Positions 8,380-17,303 of a stretch of DNA of 56,703 bases are shown here, piece after piece. Each line of letters begins with the position of its first letter. The stretch's first letter is position 1. A program made the translations under genes and the position numbers. Origin of the DNA: CAYMDP01 sp964389375 (lineage in GTDB: Bacteria > Bdellovibrionota > Bdellovibrionia > Bdellovibrionales > UBA1609); NCBI GenBank assembly GCA_964389375.1, contig CAYMDP010000016.1, positions 1 through 56,703 of the forward strand, given 5' to 3'. The notes below the pieces were generated by a model, which was not told the DNA's origin, did not search any database, and was given only the letters and a program-made list of their open reading frames with translations.

Positions 8380-9972
8380 ATGCGTCGCTTGTGGTTTTGC
8401 TTGGCCTTGATCCTTCCGGTGTTAATGAGCCTTTCCTGCACAAAAAAGAAAGCCAGTGTCGAATACGGACTTGATGTGACAGAAACTCTAAGAATAAATA
8501 TTTCTCAAGAGCCCCCATCACTAGATTGGTCTAAATCAACCGACACGACTTCGGCTTTGATTCAGATGAACATTATGGAAGGTCTTGTCGAGTACGATCT
8601 TGCCGACGCAGAGCTTGGATTAATTCCCGGTCTTGCAACCGAGTGGTTTCCTTCTGATCAGGCAAAGAAGTGGACCTTTACTTTGCGTAAAGGGGTCCTT
8701 TGGACTGACGGAGTTGAATTTACAGCTCAGCACTTAATTGACGGCTGGGAGCGTTTACTAAATCCAGCGACGGCCTCTGAATATGCCTACTTCTTATATA
8801 GTGTAAAGAACGCGCGATCCTACAACGAAGGAAAGCTAAAAGACTTTTCTCAAGTCGGGGTTTCCGTCGATAAAGAAGGCCGTGTGGTCGTGGAATTGAC
8901 TCAGCCCAAAAGCTACTTCCCTTATCTTTTGACTCATCACTCGACCTATCCGATCCGAAAAGACGTCGTCGAAAAGCACGGGGATAAATGGACCGAGCCC
9001 GAGAATATGGTTTCACTTGGTGCCTACAAACTAAAAATCTGGGAGCACGATAAGGCCATTGTTTTAGAGCGAAACGAATCTTATTTCGGTGAAAAGGCAA
9101 AAACAAAATACGTATTGGCTTATATGATTAATGAACTCTCAACAGCTCTTAATCTTTTCGATGCAAAACGCCTTGATGTGCAAAGCCAACTTCCGTCCAG
9201 AGAACTTGCGACTCTTCGCAATCGGCCTGAGTACCGTGAGATGGGAATTCTTGGGATCTATTATTACGGTTTTAATACAAAAAAACCTCCCTTTGATAAC
9301 CCGAAAGTTCGAAGCGCCTTTTCTCACGCGATTGATCGAAAAGAAATTACGACTCTGTTAAATGGGGGACAAATTCCTTTAACAAGTTGGATTCCTCCAG
9401 GAATGTTCGGCTACGAAGCCGATCGTGGAGTTAAGTTTGATGCCGAAAAAGCGCGTTCACTTTTGGACGAGGCTGGATTTAAAGACCGCACCAAGGTTCC
9501 AAAGATTACACTTAGCTTTAACACCAACGAAGATCACCAGCGTGTAGCAGAAAATGTCCAGGCTCAGATTAAGAAAAATCTAGGTGTGGATATCGAGTTA
9601 AAAAATGAAGAGTGGAAGGTTTACTTAAGCTCTTTAAAAACAGAGCCCGCTTCGATCTTTCGCCTAGGTTGGCTTGCGGACTATCCAGATCCAGATAACT
9701 TCATGAATCTAATGACTAGCTATTCCGAAAACAATCACACGCGCTGGGGTGATAAGGCCTACGACGGATTGATCGAAAAAGCGGTTAGCATTGTAGACAA
9801 AGAAGAAAGACGAAAAATCTATTCTGAAGCCCAAAAGAAGATGACTGAAGAAGCAGTTCCCGTGGTGCCAATTTACTCGATGGTCAGCCAAGAGTTGATT
9901 TCTCCAAGGGTTAAAAACTATCCCGTTAACAGCATGTCTAGAGCGATTCTTAAGGGAGTCGAGCTGAAGTGA
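8380..9972 (+). CDS. Oligopeptide ABC transporter substrate-binding lipoprotein (SBP family 5)
   Basis: 530 aa, OppA/DppA-type binding protein that captures peptides outside the inner membrane. GAGGAG precedes the ATG. The N-terminus is a lipoprotein signal with Cys at 20 (M-S-L-S-C-T-K-K-K). Family blocks seen are E-P-P-S-L-D-W near 40, W-F-P-S-D-Q-A-K-K-W-T-F-T-L-R-K-G-V, and a conserved C-terminal D-Y-P-D-P-D-N-F. First gene of a three-gene operon with two permeases; the stop overlaps the next start by 4 nt (GTGA). Exact ligand is not determined. Confidence 0.94.
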   Translation: MRRLWFCLALILPVLMSLSCTKKKASVEYGLDVTETLRINISQEPPSLDWSKSTDTTSALIQMNIMEGLVEYDLADAELGLIPGLATEWFPSDQAKKWTFTLRKGVLWTDGVEFTAQHLIDGWERLLNPATASEYAYFLYSVKNARSYNEGKLKDFSQVGVSVDKEGRVVVELTQPKSYFPYLLTHHSTYPIRKDVVEKHGDKWTEPENMVSLGAYKLKIWEHDKAIVLERNESYFGEKAKTKYVLAYMINELSTALNLFDAKRLDVQSQLPSRELATLRNRPEYREMGILGIYYYGFNTKKPPFDNPKVRSAFSHAIDRKEITTLLNGGQIPLTSWIPPGMFGYEADRGVKFDAEKARSLLDEAGFKDRTKVPKITLSFNTNEDHQRVAENVQAQIKKNLGVDIELKNEEWKVYLSSLKTEPASIFRLGWLADYPDPDNFMNLMTSYSENNHTRWGDKAYDGLIEKAVSIVDKEERRKIYSEAQKKMTEEAVPVVPIYSMVSQELISPRVKNYPVNSMSRAILKGVELK

Positions 9973-11048
9973 AGCAAAAGCTAGATTTGGTTCTAGGGCC
10001 ACTGCTTATTTTAAGTCTGGCGGTGACCCTATTCTTAAGCTTTTTTAATTTTGAGATTTCGAAATGGCTGGTCTATTTAGATATAGCCCTAGTTGCATTT
10101 TCATTTATCTATTACACCCTTGCTCAGCATCTAACGAAGTATGTGTTTAAAAGAGTCATCGAGGCCTTAGTCACTCTTTGGGTCATCGCAAGTCTAACAT
10201 TCTTTGCACTTCGTTTGATGCCAGGTGGTCCATTTGATCAAGAAAAAGCCCTGCCTCCCGAGGTCAAAGCCAATATCGAAGCTAAGTATCAGTTGAATGC
10301 TCCTCTTTACGAGCAGTACTTCAATTACATTGGTGGATTGTTGGTAGGTGATCTAGGGGAATCTTATAAGTATTTGGGACGAAATATTTCCGAGATTATT
10401 GCAGAGACCTTGCCGGTGTCGGTACAGCTTGGGGTCTATTCTTTAATTTTGGCTTTTTTGATCGGAATTCCTGCAGGGGTTTATAGTGCGTCCAAACACA
10501 ATACGGCCATCGATGGATTAACCATGATGTTTGCAATCAGCGGCGTCGCATTGCCCAGTTTTTTGATAGCTCCGATTGTGATCTGGATTTTTTCTTTTCA
10601 TTTAGGTTGGTTCGAGCCCGCTCTTTGGGAAGGTCCCTTGTACTATATTTTACCTGTGATCGTGTTAGGTACCAGACCTGCTGCGGTGATTGCGCGTTTG
10701 ACTCGGGCAAGCGTTTTAGAAGTGATCAGGTCCGATTACATTCGGACCGCTAAAGCGAAAGGGCTATCAAATGCCACGGTTCTTTATAAGCATGTTCTAA
10801 AGAATTCTTTGATTCCGGTTTTAACTTACTCTGGGCCCTTGGCCGCTGGAATTTTGACCGGGACCTTTGTGATCGAGCAAATCTTTGCAATTCCGGGACT
10901 GGGAAAACACTTAATCTTAAGTGTCAGTAACAGAGACTACCCCTTGATCCTTGGAACAACTTTTATTTTTTCTTTAGCTCTGGTTGCTGCAAATCTTATT
11001 GTTGATCTGCTCTATGCCTACTTTGATCCAAGGATTAAGTTGTCATGA
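9969..11048 (+). CDS. Oligopeptide ABC transporter permease (OppB-like) with extra N-terminal segments
   Basis: 359 aa inner-membrane permease. The GTG at 9969 overlaps the binding-protein stop by 4 nt. From about residue 57 it matches OppB/DppB (F-K-R-V-I-E-A-L-V-T-L, then F-A-L-R-L-M-P-G-G-P-F). The EAA loop that contacts the ATPase is visible near the C-terminus (I-R-T-A-K-A-K-G-L). About 55 residues before the normal OppB start hold two extra hydrophobic segments (9 to 27 and 33 to 50 approximately), unusual for the family. No internal start with a good ribosome site removes them convincingly. Pairs with the OppC-like gene downstream. Confidence 0.93.
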   Translation: MKQKLDLVLGPLLILSLAVTLFLSFFNFEISKWLVYLDIALVAFSFIYYTLAQHLTKYVFKRVIEALVTLWVIASLTFFALRLMPGGPFDQEKALPPEVKANIEAKYQLNAPLYEQYFNYIGGLLVGDLGESYKYLGRNISEIIAETLPVSVQLGVYSLILAFLIGIPAGVYSASKHNTAIDGLTMMFAISGVALPSFLIAPIVIWIFSFHLGWFEPALWEGPLYYILPVIVLGTRPAAVIARLTRASVLEVIRSDYIRTAKAKGLSNATVLYKHVLKNSLIPVLTYSGPLAAGILTGTFVIEQIFAIPGLGKHLILSVSNRDYPLILGTTFIFSLALVAANLIVDLLYAYFDPRIKLS

Positions 11049-11941
11049 GTTCTGCTAAAGCTCCTCAAAGCTTATGGTCAGAAGGCTATCGTCGCTTAAA
11101 ACGAAATAAGTTTGCGATGTTTTCTGGCTTTGTCATTGTGCTGACCTGTTTGATTGCACTTTTCGCCGACTTTTTGGCTCCCTATGCTTTTTACGAGCAA
11201 CATATGGATCGTATCTTAGAACCTCCTTCTAGCCGTCATTGGCTAGGGACCGATTCATTAGGTCGAGATATGTTGTCGCGCATGATCTATGGGGCACGAA
11301 TGTCGATGGCCGTTGGAATTGTTGCCGCTTTAATTTCACTTGTGATCGGTGTGATTTTTGGCGCGGTCTCAGGCTGGTTTGGTGGCCGAGTGGATTCTTT
11401 CATGATGCGCATTGTGGATATTCTTTATTCGGTTCCAACCTTAGTATTATTGATCTTGGTAAAAGTAATTTTTGATGCTGGAAACTTTTTTACCAATCCA
11501 GAGCTTAAAGCCCTCACGGGAATGTTGGTCGCATTAAGTCTTGTTAGCTGGGTGACACTCGCTCGCGTAGTGCGCGGCCAAGTCCTTCAGATTAAAGAGA
11601 TGGCCTATGTTGAAGCCGCCAGAGCCCTTGGAGCCAGAGGCTTTCACGTCGTCCTTCGCCATGTGTTTCCGAATATCTTAGGACCAATTATCGTGCTTCT
11701 GACCTTCGAAATCCCGGCAAATATTCTTTACGAAAGTTTTCTGTCCTTCTTGGGTCTTGGACTTCAGCCGCCTTATTCAAGTTGGGGAGTCCTTGCAAAC
11801 GAAGGTTGGAGATCTTTAAGAACTTATCCGCATCTTATGATTTCACCAGGCGTCGCACTTTTTATGGTCATGCTTGCCTTCAATCTGCTAGGTGATGGAC
11901 TTCGCGATGCCTTCGACCCCCAAATGAAGGGCCGAGTTTAA
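11045..11941 (+). CDS. Oligopeptide ABC transporter permease (OppC-like)
   Basis: 298 aa inner-membrane permease, second channel subunit of the importer. It overlaps the OppB-like gene by 4 nt (ATGA). OppC hallmarks are the N-terminal L-K-R-N-K-F-A-M-F cytoplasmic helix, H-W-L-G-T-D-S-L-G-R-D-M-L-S-R near 60-75, and the EAA loop (E-A-A-R-A-L-G-A-R-G). The operon stops here: there is no oppD/oppF ATPase gene in the window, so the ATPases must be encoded elsewhere or shared with other importers. Confidence 0.94.
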   Translation: MSSAKAPQSLWSEGYRRLKRNKFAMFSGFVIVLTCLIALFADFLAPYAFYEQHMDRILEPPSSRHWLGTDSLGRDMLSRMIYGARMSMAVGIVAALISLVIGVIFGAVSGWFGGRVDSFMMRIVDILYSVPTLVLLILVKVIFDAGNFFTNPELKALTGMLVALSLVSWVTLARVVRGQVLQIKEMAYVEAARALGARGFHVVLRHVFPNILGPIIVLLTFEIPANILYESFLSFLGLGLQPPYSSWGVLANEGWRSLRTYPHLMISPGVALFMVMLAFNLLGDGLRDAFDPQMKGRV

Positions 11942-11984
11942 TCTGACCCCCGAGTCTTTCCCGAGCAGTCCGTTTACATTTTTT

Positions 11985-12019
11985 AAGTGCTCCACCTCAG
12001 CCGTCGAACATCCTCGGTC
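11985..12019. repeat. 35-bp dispersed repeat, copy 1
   Basis: These 35 bases recur exactly, in the opposite orientation, at 41490-41524. Both copies lie between convergent genes, and both neighbour a foldback element. Here the repeat is 43 bases past the OppC-like stop. The core contains CCTCAGCCGTCGAACATCC. It is probably part of a dispersed non-coding element family. Confidence 0.8.
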
Positions 12020-12035
12020 GGCCCTTCGGAGTGGA

Positions 12036-12114
12036 TTTAGGTGCCCGTCGTATTTTTGCGTAACGAGGCGTTAGCGGTTCGTGTATCCTTACTCAAAAAT
12101 ACGATAAATAACGG
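12036..12114. repeat. Degenerate foldback element carrying the GTGCCCGTCG repeat
   Basis: Bases 12036-12065 are identical to the 30-base unit present in tandem at the right end of the window (56578-56607). About 24 bases on, at 12089-12114, an imperfect inverted copy follows (TTACTCAAAAATACGATA against the perfect TTACGCAAAAATACGACG), so this is a decayed foldback. It lies between the convergent OppC-like and acyltransferase-like genes. Confidence 0.7.
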
Positions 12115-12184
12115 CTTCCCGTTTCCATCATCCATTCCTGATCGGATTGTTTCAGAAAATACGCGGCAAGGCTTTCACGGGCAG

Positions 12185-13222
12185 TTAAGGAAGCACGAGC
12201 TTTCTTTGATCTTCTCTTCCCATACTTACCAAAAAGGGATCCTTTTCTTGAAGAGTTTGGAAGTCGGTTTTGTTTTTTAGGTTCTTCCAGTTATTTTGAA
12301 TCATGATTTGGCCGATGGATCCGCCTAAGGTTGATCCGGGGCCTAGTAAAACTAAGCGGTCAGGGGCAAACTCTTTTAGGCAAACACTGACGGCCGCCGT
12401 GAAGTCGTATGCTGCATAAACCTGATGTCTGAAGGTGTAGTCGTAAAGATTCTCAAGGTCTGAATAATGTTTGGGCCAAATTTTTCCCCGTCCGTCGACT
12501 AAGGGGATTTGGGGTTGCGAAAATAAGCTTGAAGGCAATTGTCTTAGGGCTTTATCCGAAGTCTCTCTTAGCAGGGGAGTGTGAAAAGCTGCGTGGTTGA
12601 TTAACTGAAAAGGATAATCATCAATCTGAGGAAGCTCCTTCAACAGAGCCGCCACACCTGGCTTATTTCCCGCCAAAACCAAGTATCCACCAAGGCGAAT
12701 CGAAAGATAGGATTCACACTCTGGTCTGGAATTGATTTCATCAACTATCGCAAAAACGGCACTTTCTTGCTCTTTATCAATGCGCCAGTCTTTGCCAATA
12801 ATTGGATAGATGACCTGTCCGCCGATGATTTGCTCTTTCATCATCGAGCCCATTGTATTGATCACTTCAAAAGACGCCTTTTCTTTTAAAGCGCCACTTA
12901 AGGCCAAGGCAATGTACCAGCCCATCGAGTTTCCGGTGATTGCTACAACTTCAAATTTATTTTGATCAATGCTTAAAAAATCTGCGTAAGAACAAGAGTG
13001 AATCAGCATCGAGGCGTTTTCGCCCTTCGTATGAACATGGGGCTGAAATTTTTCTGCCCCATCCAGATCCGAGATCTTTGACTGCCCTAAATTCTCTCGC
13101 CATTGATCGACGGAATTCACATAATCGCGAATGGGGGCGCCAAATTTTTTTAAATAACCAAGGGTTTCTTTGGTGTAGGTCCCGCGTCCCGGGCAAATGA
13201 CAACAAGGCGTTCTTTCGACAT
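12185..13222 (-). CDS. Acyltransferase-domain protein (FabD/malonyltransferase-like)
   Basis: 345 aa, related to ACP S-malonyltransferase and polyketide AT domains. The serine nucleophile motif is G-N-S-M-G-W at about 97-102 (FabD has G-H-S-x-G), and the partner His is probably in A-A-F-H-T-P-L-L near 217. Its start is 3 bases after the E1 dehydrogenase stop, so it is the second gene of an operon. FabD is normally with other fab genes; linkage to a branched-chain 2-oxoacid dehydrogenase suggests acyl transfer from a branched or unusual acyl-CoA, which is inference. A true malonyl transferase remains possible. Confidence 0.75.
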   Translation of the reverse strand: MSKERLVVICPGRGTYTKETLGYLKKFGAPIRDYVNSVDQWRENLGQSKISDLDGAEKFQPHVHTKGENASMLIHSCSYADFLSIDQNKFEVVAITGNSMGWYIALALSGALKEKASFEVINTMGSMMKEQIIGGQVIYPIIGKDWRIDKEQESAVFAIVDEINSRPECESYLSIRLGGYLVLAGNKPGVAALLKELPQIDDYPFQLINHAAFHTPLLRETSDKALRQLPSSLFSQPQIPLVDGRGKIWPKHYSDLENLYDYTFRHQVYAAYDFTAAVSVCLKEFAPDRLVLLGPGSTLGGSIGQIMIQNNWKNLKNKTDFQTLQEKDPFLVSMGREDQRKLVLP

Positions 13223-13225
13223 TTT

Positions 13226-15433
13226 TTAAACCTTATTCAAAAGGCGCAGGGCCTGGTTGATAATGTCCTCTTTGCTCGGAAGTCCAGAGGCTGCGGCTTT
13301 TCCTAGGGGAATAAAACAATCTTCGGCAGCAAGAACTCGGACTTTCGGAAGTTGATCAAGGTGCTCAACCAATGAGGCGACTAAAAATTCGCTTAAAGAT
13401 CCGGTTTTTCGACACTCATCAACAATCAAGATATGCTGACAATCTTGAACGGCCTTGCTTAAAGTCACTTGATCAATCGGTGCGATCCAGCGCAGATCAA
13501 TCAAACGGGTTTTTACTTTATGTTTGTCTTCAAGTTCTTTAATGGCTTGCCTAGAGTAGTAAGTGCCATTGCCGTAAGTGAGGATCGCAAGTTCTTTGCC
13601 CTCGCCAAACACTCCAAATTGTCCGATCGGAATTTCTTCACCAAGGCTTGGGTAAGTAGAAGTCCAAGCTTTGTCATTGGCCTCGTGAAGATCTCGAGTC
13701 ATATAAAGCGCAATGGGTTCAACAAAAACAACGACGCGGCCATTTTCGTAGGCTTCTTTTGCACAAGCGCGAAGCATTTTGACGGCATCCGCCCCAGTTG
13801 AGGGAACGGCCACAATGATGCCTGGAATATCTCGAAAGATCGCCAGTGAATTGTCGTTATGAAAATGTCCTCCAAATCCCTTTTGGTAGGGGAGGCCCGC
13901 AATTCGAAGAATCATGGGATTTGTAAACTGCCCTTGCGAGAAAAAAGCTAAGGTCGAAGCTTCTCCACGCAGCTGATCTTCGGCATTATGAAGATAGGCC
14001 AAAAATTGAATTTCTGGAATTGGAAGAAAACCATTATGGGCCATTCCAATCGCTGTTCCAAGGATAGTGGTTTCATCAAGAGGCGTATTAAAAACCCGTC
14101 TTGGTCCATAACTTTTCCAAAGCCCATCCGTCACATTATAAACGCCGCCTTTTTGAGCGACGTCTTCTCCAAAGACCACTGTATTTTTGTAACGCAAAAG
14201 GGTTTCGTGAAGGCCAAAGTTAATCAGCTTTGCCATATGAAGGGGCTGATCCAATTTTACCGCTTCTTTTCCGAGAGATTCTTTAAAGCTTTCAAGGCTT
14301 GGCGCCGGCGGTGCAACTTTGGGTTCAGTGATCGAGACAATGGTGCTGGCGATTTCTTTTGGATCTTCAATTTTAGGACGAGTTAAACATTCATCCGCAA
14401 TTTTTTTAATCCGAATATCCATATCCGTATAGATCCGTAAAAGATCTTCTCCCGAGGCATATCCATTTTCTAAAATAATTCGCGCAGTATGCAGAAGGGG
14501 ATCGTTAAACTCTGTGGCCTCAATTTCGCTTAAAGTGCTGTAGCTGGCTTCCATGTCGGATCCGGCGTGTCCCATCAAGCGCACACAGCGCATATGAAAA
14601 AACACGGGCTTTCTACGGCTTCGCACAAAGCGCTCGGCTTCTTTTGCCTTGGCAACCACATCACAAATATTTAAACCGTCTGCCGAAATATACTCAAGGC
14701 CCGGCTTATTTTTGTAAGTATCTTCAATCCAATTGCGCGGGGTTCGAACCGAAATTCCAATTCCATTATCTTCACAGATAAAAACAAGAGGAAGATTTAA
14801 GTTTTGATAACTTGTCCAACAGGCCGAATTAAGTGCTGCAAGGGCCGAGGCATGATTGACCGAGGCATCCCCAAAACTACAAAGCACCAATGCGTTTCGC
14901 GGTAGAACTGAATCTAAATTTAAATCTCGAGCCCTCGAAATCGATAAAGCGGCGCCAGCGGCCTTTGGCAGGTGAGAGGCAATGGTGCTGGTTTGTGGGG
15001 GAACATTTAAAACTTTACTGCCCCAAACTTTATGCCTGCCACCGGCAATCGGATCTTCTTTGGCCGCAATAAATGAAAGCATCGTATCGTAAAGAGGACT
15101 TGTGCCGGAAAGCTGCTTTGATCTTTGCATCATAAAGGCGCCACTGCGGTAATGCAAAAAGGCCATATCCGTATACGGAAAAACCATTCCAAGACCAGCA
15201 TTGCCTTCGTGACCCGAGCTTCCAATGGTGTAGTAACATAAGTTTTCGTTTTTTAAGATTCTAGCTCTTAGGTCGAGCTGCCGGCTCATCACCTGGGATT
15301 CAAACAGGTCCATGACTTGGGCCTTAGAAAGTCCCGCTTCATGAGGGCTCGTGTGGCTCCAGGCTCGGGGTAATTGGCCGGACAGAACAAAGCGTTTAAA
15401 GTTCTGATCCACGACCTCCGCTCTATTGTACAT
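13226..15433 (-). CDS. Fused alpha/beta E1 component of 2-oxoacid dehydrogenase (branched-chain type)
   Basis: 735 aa, thiamine-diphosphate enzyme that decarboxylates a 2-oxoacid and passes the acyl group to lipoyl-E2. Residues 1-360 are the alpha part: G-H-E-G near 74, and the ThDP motif G188-D-A-S ending in E-D-N-G near 221-224. Residues about 395-735 are the beta part (F-G-E-D-V-A, P-E-I-Q-F, F-V-E-P-I-A-L-Y). E1alpha and E1beta are separate genes in many bacteria; here they form one chain. The ThDP motif has GDA where GDG is usual. No E2 or E3 is in the window. Substrate class (2-oxoisovalerate-like) is inferred from similarity to BCKDH. Confidence 0.88.
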   Translation of the reverse strand: MYNRAEVVDQNFKRFVLSGQLPRAWSHTSPHEAGLSKAQVMDLFESQVMSRQLDLRARILKNENLCYYTIGSSGHEGNAGLGMVFPYTDMAFLHYRSGAFMMQRSKQLSGTSPLYDTMLSFIAAKEDPIAGGRHKVWGSKVLNVPPQTSTIASHLPKAAGAALSISRARDLNLDSVLPRNALVLCSFGDASVNHASALAALNSACWTSYQNLNLPLVFICEDNGIGISVRTPRNWIEDTYKNKPGLEYISADGLNICDVVAKAKEAERFVRSRRKPVFFHMRCVRLMGHAGSDMEASYSTLSEIEATEFNDPLLHTARIILENGYASGEDLLRIYTDMDIRIKKIADECLTRPKIEDPKEIASTIVSITEPKVAPPAPSLESFKESLGKEAVKLDQPLHMAKLINFGLHETLLRYKNTVVFGEDVAQKGGVYNVTDGLWKSYGPRRVFNTPLDETTILGTAIGMAHNGFLPIPEIQFLAYLHNAEDQLRGEASTLAFFSQGQFTNPMILRIAGLPYQKGFGGHFHNDNSLAIFRDIPGIIVAVPSTGADAVKMLRACAKEAYENGRVVVFVEPIALYMTRDLHEANDKAWTSTYPSLGEEIPIGQFGVFGEGKELAILTYGNGTYYSRQAIKELEDKHKVKTRLIDLRWIAPIDQVTLSKAVQDCQHILIVDECRKTGSLSEFLVASLVEHLDQLPKVRVLAAEDCFIPLGKAAASGLPSKEDIINQALRLLNKV

Positions 15434-15839
15434 CTGTCACCCATCTAAAAATCAAAGTTAGGTCTTGCCACACGTCTTGGTGTCCAGTCGAAGCCTCAGA
15501 AAGCAATCCTTTTAAGGACAAAGGGTTTTCAAACACTGAATAACAAGATCCTTTTAAGCCTATTGGTCGAGAGACTAGCGAAAGAAGGAGGGGGCGTCAA
15601 ACACCGCAAATAGGGCCGAAGTGGACATTTTGAGCCTAAGGAAACACGCTCGGTCCCATTTCAGAATGGCTCTCTTGCCCGGCAGAAGCTCAAGCCTTCT
15701 TGGTCGGATAAAAGGGCAATTTGGGGCTGAATCCTGTCTTCCCGAATCATAAAAATGCTACGTTGCAAGACGGGGGCATTTGTTGCATTCCATAGACCCC
15801 TTTGATAGATCCTGGCTACTATAAAATCGAGGAGCAAAT
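15434..15839. other. 406-bp divergent intergenic region
   Basis: Lies between the minus-strand E1 gene and the plus-strand glutaryl-CoA dehydrogenase gene, so it should hold both promoters. I see no convincing -35/-10 pair. One hairpin is visible: TTGCCC at 15675-15680 pairs with GGGCAA at 15714-15719, with an inner AGAAG/CTTCT stem. It could be an operator or leader structure. A GAGGAG ribosome site sits at 15829-15834. Confidence 0.5.
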
Positions 15840-17012
15840 ATGGCCGCCTACGAACATCTCAATTACCTCAACGAAGACAGTCTTTTTACCCAAGAAGAGC
15901 TGATGGTCCGCAACACGATTCGTGAGTTTGTGACTGAAGAAGTCCTCCCGGTTTTACAAGAAGCACATCGCAACGAACAATTCCCAATGCAGTTGATTCC
16001 TCGCTTCGGAGAAATGGGAGTTTTAGGGTCTACCATTCAAGGTTACGACTGCGCAGGGCTTGGGCACGTAGCTTACGGACTTTTAATGCAAGAGCTCGAG
16101 CGCGCAGATTCTGGAATTCGATCTTTCTGTTCTGTTCAAGGTGCACTTGTGATGTACCCGATTTATGCTTACGGGTCTGAAAAACAAAAAGAAAAATATC
16201 TACCAAAATTGGCCAAAGCCGAGTTGATCGGCTGCTTCGGTTTGACCGAGCCGGATGCAGGATCAAATCCTGGTGCAATGTTAACAAAGGCCACAAAAAC
16301 TCAAGGTGGCTACGTCCTTAACGGAAACAAAATGTGGATTACCAATGGCTGCATTTCGGACATCGCCGTTGTTTGGGCCAGAACAGATGAAGGGGACATT
16401 CGTGGCTTCATCTTAGAAAAAGGCATGAAGGGCTTTTCGACTTCAACGATGAAGGGTAAATTTTCATTACGAGTCTCTGTTACCTCAGAGCTTCACTTCG
16501 AAGATTGTTTTGTTCCAGAAGAAAATATGCTTCCCAACATTAAGGGTCTTAAGGGTCCCTTGTCTTGTTTGTCTCAAGCTCGATTCGGAATTGCATGGGG
16601 AGTTTTGGGTGCTGCAAATCTTTGTTTTCACACCGCTCTGAATTACGCCAAAGAAAGAGTGATCTTTGATGGAAAGCCTTTAGCTGCATATCAGTTAGCA
16701 CAAGCAAAGCTTGTGAAGATGGCTCAAGAAATCACTAAAGGTCAGCTTCTTGCGATTCAGTTGGGTCGCCTAAAAGAAAAAGGCGAGATCGAGCCTCACC
16801 ATATTTCTTTGGGTAAAATGAATAACTGTAAAGTAGCTCTAGAAGTTGCCCGTGAAGCCCGCGATATGCTCGGCGGAAACGGGATCATCGACGAATATCC
16901 AATCATTCGTCATATGATGAATCTTGAGACTGTAAACACCTACGAAGGCACCGAAGACATCCATCGTCTCGTCGTCGGCCAAGCCCTCACCGGAATTCCC
17001 GCTTACAGATAG
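15840..17012 (+). CDS. gcdH: Glutaryl-CoA dehydrogenase (acyl-CoA dehydrogenase family)
   Basis: 390 aa FAD enzyme that would oxidise and decarboxylate glutaryl-CoA to crotonyl-CoA in lysine/tryptophan breakdown. It follows human GCDH block by block: R-S-F-C-S-V-Q, Y-P-I-Y-A-Y-G-S-E, G-C-F-G-L-T-E-P-D-A-G-S, W-I-T-N-G, I-R-G-F-I-L-E-K-G-M, G-K-F-S-L-R and A-R-D-M-L-G-G-N-G-I. The catalytic Glu is E369 in T-Y-E-G-T-E-D-I-H, followed by the GCDH ending A-L-T-G-I-P-A-Y. Start ATG with GAGGAG 5 bases upstream. It stands alone, divergent from the E1 operon, consistent with amino-acid catabolism. Confidence 0.92.
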   Translation: MAAYEHLNYLNEDSLFTQEELMVRNTIREFVTEEVLPVLQEAHRNEQFPMQLIPRFGEMGVLGSTIQGYDCAGLGHVAYGLLMQELERADSGIRSFCSVQGALVMYPIYAYGSEKQKEKYLPKLAKAELIGCFGLTEPDAGSNPGAMLTKATKTQGGYVLNGNKMWITNGCISDIAVVWARTDEGDIRGFILEKGMKGFSTSTMKGKFSLRVSVTSELHFEDCFVPEENMLPNIKGLKGPLSCLSQARFGIAWGVLGAANLCFHTALNYAKERVIFDGKPLAAYQLAQAKLVKMAQEITKGQLLAIQLGRLKEKGEIEPHHISLGKMNNCKVALEVAREARDMLGGNGIIDEYPIIRHMMNLETVNTYEGTEDIHRLVVGQALTGIPAYR

Positions 17013-17035
17013 TCAAGTTGTCCCGAAGCTGCGGG

Positions 17036-17166
17036 ATCTTTGGCCTTTTAAAAAAATGATCCCAAAATCCTTCAAACATGCGGTCGGCAGCGCCGCTCGC
17101 CTTTGGCGAGCATCGCACCGAACCGAACTCGGATTTTGTGCTCATTTTCTTTAAAAGGCCAAAGAT
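17036..17166. repeat. 131-bp foldback element between gcdH and ychF
   Basis: Left arm 17036-17070 and right arm 17131-17166 are near-perfect inverted repeats (both end in ATCTTTGGCCTTTTAAA when read inward). The centre holds a perfect hairpin, GCTCGCC 17095-17101, TTT, GGCGAGC 17105-17111. It starts 23 bases after the gcdH stop, between convergent genes. No ORF fits inside. It could act as a two-way terminator or be a non-autonomous mobile repeat. Confidence 0.85.
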
Positions 17167-17303
17167 AGAAATTTCTGACACTAAACGAGTGATTGGCAAC
17201 TATCGCTAATGTAATAGGACGGGAATAGGATAGCCGGAGGGGGGCTTTTCCGTCGAACTCTAGCGCATTAAAACAAATTTAAAAGTTTAGCTGCGAAGGG
17301 AAT

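Noticed and set aside
12041..12280. Plus-strand ORF over the oppC/acyltransferase junction
   Set aside because: It runs through the dispersed repeat and into the antisense of the acyltransferase-like gene; no coding signature.
15720..15760. tmRNA-like start (GGGGCTGA)
   Set aside because: The string resembles a tmRNA 5' end, but no matching acceptor/T-arm 3' end is present within 500 bases.
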